From: Candidatus Treponema caballi
Lineage (GTDB): Bacteria > Spirochaetota > Spirochaetia > Treponematales > Treponemataceae
Direction: 5' to 3'
Assembly: GCA_018066285.1 (NCBI GenBank)
Contig: JAGHRS010000025.1
Span: 1-42,377, forward strand
Length of the DNA stretch: 42,377 nucleotides
The position numbers and the translations under genes were made by a program. How positions within the stretch are numbered: the stretch's first letter is position 1; the number at the start of each line of letters is the position of its first letter. Below the pieces are notes generated by a model, which was not told where the DNA came from, made no database searches, and saw nothing but the letters and a program-made list of their open reading frames with translations. Shown in pieces: positions 6,118 through 16,500 of the stretch.

Positions 6118-7161
6118 TTAGGTGACGAGGAAGCAGAGCGGCACGCGGATGTAGGTGTAGGCCGCGGGGTAGGGGTAGGCAGCCCCGTAGTAGCTGACAT
6201 ACGCAAAGTACGTGGCCGAGTAGGCGGTCTCCAACCACCAGGTGCTACGGCCGCCGCCGTCGCCGGCGCCTTTGATAACATGGCGGGATGTTCCGTTGAA
6301 GATAGGCCACTTGTTATAGAGGTTCCCGGCGACGTAGCCGCTTGCGCTTCCCCATGCAGGAGAACCGTAAACTTCACGCTCTTCCGGAAGGAACAGTCTG
6401 CCTCTGTCCGTCCATGCCCAGTTTGAAGGGCTTCCTGCTCCTGCCGCCATTGTAGCCAGCATCGCGCGCATACCATTGTTGTTGGGTCCTTTGTAGACAT
6501 AGGAGCCGAGAGCGGAGCCCTCCACAAGCTTGATGATGCCGTCCTCTGCGTTGTTGAGGGTTTCCCACAATGCGGAGCCGCGCCACGGGTTGACCTGCGC
6601 TGTGTCGAACCACACACTATTGTTGCATCTGTACTGAAGCGTAGGAGGCATACAGTCACGGGAACACATAAGAACGTGCTGCGCCGTAAGCTCTGTGTCA
6701 CCGTGCCTGAGATACGGATTGATTGCCGCAATTTCCATCTTCATGGTGGCGTTCATGGTTTTCACAAAGCCCGCCGTGCAGTCTGTAATTGCAGCATATA
6801 CATCAGCACCGGAAACCTTAAACTTGATTGCCGTAGCGCTCTGATATTCGCCTTCTGCGTCGGCTTCCGTGGTTCCTACTTCTGTCGTGAGATCTGCGTC
6901 GCTGTAGTATGTCGTCCCGGAAGGTACGGTGAAGCGTGCATAGTCTTTGTAGCTTCCGTTCAGGGTGATCGGGAAGTAATCTCCGATACGGATCTTTGAA
7001 AAGTCTCCTGCTGCAATGGCAGAGTGAAACTGTTCTGCTGTAAATTCCTCGCTCAGATCGTTGCCGCCGTAACCTTCGATAGCCGGGGTTCCGTTTGCTG
7101 CCCGGAGATCGTATGTGGTTCCGTCAACTTCCATCTGGTCAAGGTAAGGTCTGTTTGCCAT
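6118..7161 (-). CDS. DGR target protein, C-type-lectin-like receptor-binding protein
   Basis: A 347-residue late protein whose C-terminus is encoded by the VR. The C-terminal half (about 180-347) has the pattern of the C-type-lectin/formylglycine-like fold seen in Firmicute DGR targets (DUF6273-like: RLFLPEEREVYG, WPIFNG, STWWLETA and a final IRVPL). The diversified surface residues lie between WWLETA and IRVPL and are now mostly tyrosines, as in binding sites selected for contact. The N-terminal part (MANRPYLDQMEVDGTTYDL) resembles modules that attach such domains to the virion. A strong AAGGAG lies just before the ATG. It sits between the BppU-N-like gene and avd. I infer that it is an adhesin at the tail tip or on fibres that tracks changing host receptors. 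Confidence 0.9.
   Translation of the reverse strand: MANRPYLDQMEVDGTTYDLRAANGTPAIEGYGGNDLSEEFTAEQFHSAIAAGDFSKIRIGDYFPITLNGSYKDYARFTVPSGTTYYSDADLTTEVGTTEADAEGEYQSATAIKFKVSGADVYAAITDCTAGFVKTMNATMKMEIAAINPYLRHGDTELTAQHVLMCSRDCMPPTLQYRCNNSVWFDTAQVNPWRGSALWETLNNAEDGIIKLVEGSALGSYVYKGPNNNGMRAMLATMAAGAGSPSNWAWTDRGRLFLPEEREVYGSPAWGSASGYVAGNLYNKWPIFNGTSRHVIKGAGDGGGRSTWWLETAYSATYFAYVSYYGAAYPYPAAYTYIRVPLCFLVT
6129..6250 (-). repeat. DGR variable repeat (VR)
   Basis: This is the mutated copy of the template repeat, at the 3' end of the target gene. Nine of the 14 TR asparagine codons have become tyrosine, and the others Thr, Ser, Ala, Pro and Pro. The segment nearest the gene end (6134-6152) is unchanged apart from one A-site difference at its border and is the probable initiation-of-mutagenic-homing part. 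Confidence 0.95.
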
Positions 7162-7182
7162 AGGTTAAAAACTCCTTTCTTG

Positions 7183-7539
7183 TCAGGCCGTCGGCTTGTC
7201 CTCTACGTTGATTGCAAACGGCGGGGAAGACAGTGCCGCGCTGTCTTCCGTAAGCTGTATGCAGCATTCGAGAATGCCGACATTGGCCGTGAATGTTGCA
7301 GGAAGCACGACCTCTACGCGGTTTTCCTCGGTGATCGTGCAATCTGCGGTTATATATGTTCCGTCGGGCTTCTTTGCAGAAAGGACGGCGGCGGTGCCGT
7401 CCGTGATGATATAGGGAGTGCCGCTCTCCTTTATCAGCACGGACAGGCATTTTGCCGTGTCACCCTGCCTGACGGTTACATATTCCTGTGAATCTTGCTT
7501 GTCTAAATCAAGCGAAAAGCGATAAGTTGAAACGTTCAT
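7183..7539 (-). CDS. BppU-N-like virion adaptor protein
   Basis: A 118-residue beta-rich protein (YRFSLDLDKQ, YVTVRQGDTAKCLSVLI, VLSAKKPDGTYITADC, RVEVVLPATFTANVGILECC) resembling the N-terminal Ig-like domain of the baseplate upper protein BppU. Such domains dock receptor-binding proteins to a phage particle. The open frame runs further upstream, but that part overlaps the giant gene; AAAGGAGG 7 bases before the ATG at 7539 fixes the start. It ends 21 bp before the DGR target and probably supports or anchors it; that partnership is inferred. Confidence 0.7.
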   Translation of the reverse strand: MNVSTYRFSLDLDKQDSQEYVTVRQGDTAKCLSVLIKESGTPYIITDGTAAVLSAKKPDGTYITADCTITEENRVEVVLPATFTANVGILECCIQLTEDSAALSSPPFAINVEDKPTA

Positions 7540-7550
7540 GCTGTCCTCCT

Positions 7551-10500
7551 TTATCCGTTCATCCACTTCGCAAAGGTCTTGCTCTTTGCTTTGTTCCACT
7601 GTGCCCGCCAGATAGCGTCGCACTGTTCAAAGGTGAGCTCCCCGCTCTGCATAGACGTCATGAGCGCTACGCCCATTTCATCTTGTTTAATGCTGTCGTT
7701 CCCGTCGGTATCTGCGTTATTCAGAATTTCAATGAACCTGTCAAGGCTCATGCCGGAAGGTTGCAGCTGTGTTTCCCAGATGCCGTACATGGTCTGCTTT
7801 GCCGGAGTATCGTAAACGGGAACCTTCTTGAAGTCGTCATAGCTCTTTGCGTTGGAAACGGGCGCTGCCGCCGGTGCTTTTGCCGCCGGTGTGAACTGTA
7901 CTTCGGTAAGCTTCTGCGATGATGCAGCGGTTTCTGACTTCTTCCCTCCGTTTCTCCATTCCTCAAAGGTCTTGTTGTTATCAGCGTGCCACTTGGAGCG
8001 CCAGACGGCATTTGCCTGTTCTTCTGTAATCCGTCCGTCTTCCAGCGCAGCAACAAGCGCAGCTCCAACTTCATCCTGCTTATATTTCCCGTTGCTGTCT
8101 CCGTGAACAGTGTCCGCATCGTCAAGAATCGCCTGATAATCTTTCTGCGACATTCCGGAAGGCTGAATGTATTCCGAATAGGCTTTATCAACAGCACGCT
8201 GATAAGAAACAAGCTTTTTGCTCGGGTCGAAATAACCTACTGTGTTGTTCCACACGTCTTGCACTTCTCTCCATGCCGTAGCAAACGGGATGCCGGAAAG
8301 ATTTGAAGTCGCCTTTATCAGATTGTAGATAATGGAGTACGGTGTGTAGTTGGATCCTTTTCCCTGCTTTTTCTGAGCGATTATGTCTATTGCTTTTGTC
8401 AGATACTTCGTATACATGGACATGCCTGAATCAACATCATTACCGTACATGTCAATGTTGAGCTTGTCGAAAACTCCGAATGAATCGAGGTATTTCTTCA
8501 TCAGCTCGTAAAGCTCAGACACAAGAGGAATCTTGCCAAATATCATTTCTTCCTCAACGACGTTGCCCTTAAAGGCTTTCAGATACTTTTGCAGATAGTT
8601 GTTCAGCCAGTTTTCGCTATCCTCGTCGTCCTGATCTCTCCATGCGTCAATGACTGCCTGCATACCGGAAAGAATAACCTGCCCGATTGCGTACACGGCA
8701 ATGGTCTTTGCGATATTCCCGCCGTTGCGCTGCCATGCCTCGCTTCTGCTCATGCCCTGCTGTATATCGTCCGTGTACTTGAAGTGCGCGTCCGTGAGCA
8801 TGGACATTGTTGCGGAAGGTTCCGACATAAAAGAGCCCATCTGCCGGGCAATGCCGCCTTTGGAACGGAGGAATTGAGCTTTCGTCAGGAGGCTGTCAAC
8901 AACCTGCGTCTTGTAAATCACGTCTTCAAACAGATCTGTGACGGCCTTGAAGTATTCTTCTTCGGTCTTGTAATCGCTGCGGCGCACGGTGTCTTTCGCT
9001 GCGTACCACATAGCAGCCCATGTATACCGGTCGGCCAGCTCTGCGCCTTTGGTTCCCACTTCCATAACTCTGTCCATAACACCGGGGTTCTGCTTGATAA
9101 GGTCAGTGAGCCCGCGTGAAATGTTGGTGTCATAGAATCCGAGCGCCTTCCATGCAGCAATGCCGCTGTGCGCTTCCATTTCTTCAGCAAGCTTATTCAT
9201 TTGCAAGGTGCTCATGCTGAGCCCCTTTGTCAGCTTTGCCGGGGAAAGAATCATTGCCGCCCTCGTGATCGCCGTCGGCTGCTGGATGATAACGCGCAGG
9301 TTGTACGCAATGGCAGCGCCGTTGAAGTGATGCAGCATTTTGAGCGGGAGGGAATCATACGGGTCGCCCTGTGCGGAAGTGCCGTTGTAGGCTTTCAGAA
9401 GGTTGATAACGAACTGTTCTGCATATCCCTTTGCTCCGCTGCCGGCGCGTTCGTCAAGCGGTGCACCGAAAGCAGAGGAAAGCTTTGTGCGCACGCTGGT
9501 GTCGTCGTTCTTGTAGTTGAACCATTTCAGCGCGTCCAGCATCGGCAGGGCAAACGCCCTGTACTGCGTCATGCTTGCGGTGTGGTTGGCGAATACATCA
9601 AAGATGTTGTAAAGGATAATGCGGTTGCTGGCGTTCTCTTTCAGCTCCTTCGTGAAGCTGCTGTTCAGAAGGGCGTATAGGCCTGCATTGTCCGGGCTCT
9701 CGTCTGCCGTTGTGGAAAGATACCTGCCGTCGCTGTTGATCGGGAAATAATTTTCCTCCGTGAACTGCTCCACGTCGAAACGTGCCATAGAAACGTAGTT
9801 GCCCCATGCAGCAGTTTCCGTGCTCATGTACTTCTGAAGAGCGTCGGCAACTTCCATCTGCCGGGGTGTAAGCTCCTGAATCATCTTCTGAACGTCTTTC
9901 AGCGTTACAAGGTGCCCTTCGTCAAGCTCTACGTTCTTCCCGTTCTTGTAGTTCGCTACGCGGATCCCGTCGCCGTAAATGTGTGTGAGCGCCTGCGGGC
10001 GTTTATTCAGGCAATAAAGGCTCATAAGGTGCGTGATCGGGACCGTGACAGTCTCGCCGTCTGAAAGCTCAAAGGTCTTTGTCTGTTCGCCCCACGCCTT
10101 TACTTCTTTGCCGGTGTAGGTCTTCTTTGCAAAATCAATAATCTTGTTCGCAAGGAAAGCCTGTGTTGCCTGTCCTTCCCGGAATTCATGTTCAATGCTC
10201 TGCCCGCCTTTTCCGAAGTGCTCAAAGGCGTAGGACGGACGCATGTAATCAAAACGCATGAATTTGTATGCAAGCCCGCTCTTTTTGGATTTGCTGAACT
10301 TGCTAAGATGTTCAACCGTTTCTTCTCCGGCTTCATAGGTGTGCTGGAACATGGCGTTGTTGTGGAACATGTTCATGGTGGTAATGTACTTTTTCAGCGT
10401 CTTCAACGTCTGGGAAAGCTGTTTCAGATCTGCCGCGCTCATTTCATTTACAACGAACTGACCGGAATTGTTCTTAATATGCTCTTCCGTCTTGCTGATA

Positions 10501-13500
10501 AGCGCATTGAAGTTTTCTATGAAGTCTTCCGGCAGGTCGGCATATCCGGAGTAAAGCCCCTGAGAATCTACGTTTGCTTTGATCGCGTCGCGCATCTTCT
10601 TCATGTTCTTCAGGTACTTTTCGTCGGCCTTCGTGGTATCAAGGCCGCTTGTCCGGAGCGCCGTTTTGCTCATAAGGTTGATGCTTTCAAGGAAGTTCGC
10701 AACGGTTTTCTGAATCTCTGCCGGGACGTGTGCCCGCATATCCTTGTTGCTGGGGTTGACAAGCCACTTCCGGAGGGTTTCTACTTCCATGCGCACGCGG
10801 TCTCTGTATTTCCGGGTAGCCGCGCTCTCATTGCGGCGCTCCCGGTACCGCTTCAAATTCTCGTCGCCGCGCTTCTTTTCTTCCTGCTCCACGACACGGC
10901 GGGCTTTTTGCAGCACAGTTTTCAACACGTCTTTGTTTTCAAGACTAAGGAGACTGTTTTCAAGGCTCTTAATCTTAGAATCTAAGACAGACATTGCAGC
11001 ACGAATCCGGTCGGCTTCCTGACGGGAGCCCCCCTTTGTAAACTGCTGGTCTTTATACTGCCTGCCGAGCTCTGCGCGCTGCTCCTGCGCTTCCTGCAAC
11101 CGTGTAAGGCGTTCATTGAATATCGAAAGGGCGTTCCGCTCTACGTCGGAGAGGCTTTCCACGTCAATATCGTTCGCCGCCATGCTGAGAACTTCCCGGT
11201 CTGAAAGTCCGCTGTTCCGTCTGGTGGAATACTCTATTTCTTCCTCTTCGGTAATACGCCAAAAAGCGGAAGGAAGGTTTTCCTTCGGGTTCGTTGCGAT
11301 AATAACAGCGCCTTTTCGCTCCACGTTATCAAAGAACTCTTCGATTTCATGGACGTAATCTGCTGTAGCCCTGCTGTTCTGCCACTGGTCAGCGCCGGTC
11401 TGCACGCCGGTACCGCTCTTGTCTTTCTCATAAACAGAGAAATATGCGGTGCCGTCCTCTTTAATAGACTTCGCAACTTCAAGAATGACGTTGCGCCGGG
11501 ATTCCTGCTCTTTGATAACGTTCAGGACGTTTGCACAAGTAGCTGTGTCAGCGCGGTTTCCCGTCCTTAGATAATCCAGTGTTGCAAGGTTTTCGTCAAT
11601 TCCTCTGTTGTACGGGTCGTAAACCATGTTCGTGGTTCCGTATTCTTCGGCAAGGTATTCTGTCGTTGCGTTGAAAGCACCGCCGCCGATGTCTATATTA
11701 ACATCTTCCGGCTGGAAATGCTTGCTTTTGAACAGTGCGGCAACCTGATTCAGAGAAGTCTTTGCGCTGGAGAATTCCTGACGGACGCGGAGGGAATATT
11801 CAACATTGTCTTCGTCTTCTCCGCTGTCAATGGCCTGCTCTTCCTTCGGGTTGAGCTCTTCCATGACTTCATTGTAGCGCTTCCGCTTCTGGTCAAGCTC
11901 TTCCTGACGCGGGAAAGGAGCCTGCATTAAGGTCTCCTGCGCCTTGATCTCCTGCTCTTTCTGCTTTGCAGTCTCTTCATAGGCCTGCGCGTATGTTTCC
12001 AGCCCGTTCAATACCTTCTGCATGTTGGTAATCATCAGAGTAGTATTGTCCGGGTAGGTATTGAATTTGTACGCGCCGTCGGCTTTCAGCAGGCCGATAA
12101 CGCCTTCCTTTGCCTGCACAACGGAAATATCGAACCCGGCGAATGTTCCGATCTTCGTGTAGGTTTCCTCGGTGGCCTTTGCTGCTGCGTGAGCCATAAG
12201 GACCTTTCCTGCTTCTTTCTTGTCCTTATATGCCTTGTTGCCTACGGTAATGCTGAACTTGTCGTCTGTGCTCTCTTCCGTGCGGTTTTTGACGTCCTTC
12301 CGGGCATTGGCAGCGCGTCTTTCTGCTTCTGCCTTTTCCCGTTTGGCTTCCTGAAGCTTTCTCCCAGCCTCGACAACACTCTGCCGGTGTGCCATATAAA
12401 GGTTTTGCAGCTTCTTAATGTCTGTTTCAAGCTGAACCTGTTCAAGAATGAGCGGGCTTCCAGAGGCAAGGGCTTTCACTTCTGCCGCCGATAACGTGAC
12501 TTCGCCTGTGTCTTCTACGTCTCTGCCGACGTTCTCGCCGTTCATTATCTGGTCAATGAAGCTGCTCTTCCGGTCAATAATATCCCAGAGGCGAGCATCA
12601 AAGCTGCCGGTCGTGACATAGACATATTTGCTTACTTCCTCGTTGATATTGCCCTGACGGAATACACGTCCGTCGCGCTGCTCAACGTCGCCCGGTCTCC
12701 ACGGCGCATCAAGATGATGAATTGCAACGGCGCGCTTCTGTGCGTTCATGCCGACGCCCATTTTGCCGGTGCTTCCGATCAGCACGCGGACGCTGCCTGC
12801 GTTAACATCGTCAAAAAGCTTGCTCTTTTTCGCGTCGGTGTCTGCATCGTGGATAAAAGCGATTTCCTTTGCCGGAATGCCAAGCTTCACAAGGCGGCGT
12901 TTCAGGTCGTCGTAGAGCTTCGTGCTCTCCGCGTCCATGCCGGCATCTTCTTCAGCTCCCGCCTTTTCAACGTTGCTCTTTCCTTTCGGAGTGGCCATAT
13001 CGCAAAAGACAATCTGCGTTCCCTTCACGTCCTTGCTTGCCTTGTATTCCTCTGCGATATTCTCAGCGCATTTATACAGCTTGCATCCTTCCTCGTATGG
13101 AAGAGACGGGTCAATCATGCGCTGGGTGTAGGAAATCTTTCTGCCGTCGGAAGTGATCTTTAACATGTTGTCCTCGCTGGGGTCAACATTCTTGATATTG
13201 TCCGCTCTCTCTTCCAGTTGCTTCATGTATTCCTGCTGGAACTCTCCGGCCTCGCATTCAACAACCTTTACAGCGCCGCCCTTCATCTTCGGAATTTTCA
13301 GGCCGGGTACCTGCGTCAGAACGTCAGAGAAGTTCCGGAACAAAAGCTGCAATTCGCTCATGTTCTTGAACCGTGAAAAGCTCTGCTTTACGCGGTATCC
13401 CTGTCCGGAAGGTTTGATCTCCACGCCGTTAACCACTTCGCCGAACTGTTTTGCCCATGCGTCGAATGTGGAAAGACCGAGCTGGTCAAGAAGGTCTGGC

Positions 13501-16500
13501 TGCAAATACTTCTGCATGATATACATTTCACTCATGCTGTTCATGACCGGCGTTGCGGTGGCGAATACCACGCCGCGCCCGCCGTTGAGCTGTTGCAGGT
13601 AGCGAACCTTCGTGTAGAGGTCAAACGCTCTCTTGCTGCCGTCCTTGTTTCCGAGACCGGCGACGTTATTCATGCTGGTTGTATAGAACAGGTTCTTGAA
13701 ATTGTGCGCCTCATCAACAAATATACTGTCAATGCCGAGCTGCTCAAATTCGATACTGTCAGTGTCCTTTGCCTTATCGGAAAGCTTCTGAATCTTCGCT
13801 TCAAGCTGTTTGCGCTTCTTTTCCATGTCCTTTACGGACATAGATTTTGCGCCGGATTCTTCCTTTGCTTCCTTTATGGCCTGAATGATCTCTTCAACCT
13901 GTTCCTGATAAAGAGACAAGGCAAACTGATCTGAAATAGGAATCTTTTCAAACTGTTCATAGGAAACAATGATTGCATCATAGTTTCCGGTAGAAATACG
14001 GTTTGCAAAAGTCTTTCTGTTGTTCGGTGTGAAATCGCTCTGCTCTGCGACAAGCAGCTTTGCGGCAGGGAAGTAGGAAGAAAACTCTTTTCCCCACTGT
14101 GCAACAAGCGATTTCGGAACGGCAAACATGGGCTTCTGAACAATGCCGAGTTCTTTCAGCTTCATTGCTGCCGCCGCCATTTCAAGCGTTTTTCCTGCGC
14201 CTACGCGGTGCGCAAGCAGCGTATTTCCTCCGGAAGAAACAATACGCTGTACGGCGTCTGCCTGATGTGGGCGCAGTCCCCAGCCTGCGCGGAGGCCGTT
14301 TACAGTGAGCGTGCCGCCGTCATACTTCGGCGTAACAAGATTGTTGAAAGTCTCGTTATAGAGATATTCAAGGTCTTTCGCCCGCTCCGCGTCTTCCCAC
14401 AACCATTCCTGAAACTTCTTTGTGATCTGTTCTATTTTTTCATTGGCTGCGTCGGTTGCCACACGGTCAACAATGGTGTGTCCTTCCGCGTCCTTATAGG
14501 TTACAGTCACGCTGCGGCTGTTCATCATAGCTTCCAGAAGGTTCAGGAAAGAACGCTTCGGAGTTCCCCATTCCTGTGTATTCTGGTAATTGCTTTTCAG
14601 CCGTTTATTGGTCAGGTCGATTGTGAAGTTGCCGGTCTGATTGCTGCGGTGGATTGCAATATCGGGACCGCCGTAATACCGGTGGTTGTTCCCGCCGAGA
14701 ATATATGCGGCAAAGTCTGAATAAACGCTTTCCGGAATCCACGGGGTACCGGGCTGAACAAATATCTGCTCATGCGGAATATCAGCCGGGACAATGGCTT
14801 TCAGCGCGTCAACGTTATGTTGAAAATCCTTGTCAATTCCAACAAGCCCCTGCGCGTCGCGGAGCTTCGCCCTGACGTTTCCGGAAAGGTAGGTTTCAGC
14901 AGGTTCAAGGCTGCCGTCCTTTGTTTTGAAGGCAAGTTCGCCTTCAATAAGTTCCTGTATTACGTCCGCTTCACTCTTCCCGGTAAGGCGGGAAATAAGA
15001 GGAACGTCCACGCCGCCGGTGGTGTTTCTCGATACCGCAAGTCCGTCTTTCACGGTTTCCGCGTGCGTGACAGTCTGGTTCGGCTTTATGGTGTCGGTGG
15101 TGAATATGTCGGCCTTTGTCGCCGTCTTCTTCTCCGCGTCCCAATTCTCCAATGCAAACAGGCTGAAACGGTCTGGGTCTCCCTGAAATGCTTTTTTGTT
15201 CGCCGGGCTGTTAAGATAGCCGTACTCCTTCACGAAAGAATCATACAGCTTATTCAGATTACGGCGAATGTCCTTTATGCTCTTCTCGTCCGTGCCCTGC
15301 TGCTGCGCGTTCATGAGCTGGCGGGCAATATCACGGATTCCGAGCATACCGGTGATTCTCTTTGCAGTCTTTTCGTCCGCTTCAACCTCTACCAGAATAC
15401 CGTTGTCATTCTGATAAATCTTTCCGTCCTTCTGCACATAGCCGCCCTGCTTCGTGCCTCTTTCTGCTTTCTGAGCATTGATGTTTGCTTTCTCGGTAGT
15501 AGGACGCGCCGGGTAATCCATTTTACCGGTGATGTTCTGGAAAGCTTTATCTATCTGCTCTTCAAGGCTTCCGCGATCTGTAAACGGGTTTACCGTGTAT
15601 TCGTCGCGGTAGTGCATACCTCGGCTGGTGGCTTGTTCTCCGAGTACCATATCCGGGTGAGCTTTGAAATACTCGTTCTGATAACCGAATTTATAATCGT
15701 ATTCAGTTTCAACAAAGGGAACACCGGAATACTCTGTCCCTGCAGCTCTCTTTTTCAGAATGAGAATATCCGTTACAACGCTGGTACCTGCATTCCCTGA
15801 AAAGGCTGTGTTCGGCAGCCGGATAGCGCCGAGAAGGTCAGCCTTCTTTGAAATGTAGCTGCGAACGGTCTTGTCGTTGGCGTTCATGGTGTAGCTTGAC
15901 GTGATGAACATCACGATACCGCCGGTACGAACCTTATCAAGAGACTTTGCAAAGAAATAGTTATGAATCGCAGAAGTGATCTTCTTCGGGTACGCCCTGT
16001 CTACAACAGGGTAATTGCCGAAAGGAACGTTGCCGATTGCTACGTCCATATATCCGTCCGGAAGGATCGTGTTTTCAAATCCTTCGATACGAACGTCATT
16101 CTGCGGGTAAAGGTGCTTTGCGATAAGCCCGGTGATGTTATCAAGCTCAACCATAGTCCAGCTCTTCACGCCGCCGGTCATGTTTGCAGGCATAGCGCCT
16201 ACAAAGTTTCCTACGCCGCTGGAAGGTTCCAGCATACGGCCGCCTTTGAATCCGAGCTTTTCAAGCCCGCGATACATGGCACGGATAACCGGAATACTGG
16301 TGTAGTGCGCATTCAGCGTGCTGCCCTTCGCCGCTTTGTATTCCTCGTCGGTAAGCAGCTCTTTCAGCTCCGCAAATTCTTTGCTCCACTCCGTCTTTCT
16401 CTCGTCAAAGGCTTCCGGAATGCCGCCCCAGCCTACATAGCGGGCAAGCGCGGCCTGCTCTTCTGCGGTCGCGGTTCGCCCTTCGGCTTCGAGCTGCTTT

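Noticed and set aside
6081-6731. Minus-strand 216-codon frame within the DGR target gene
   Set aside because: Thr/Pro/Arg/Ser-rich composition typical of an out-of-frame reading of the target gene; no ribosome-binding site. The target frame itself carries the recognisable domain and the VR.
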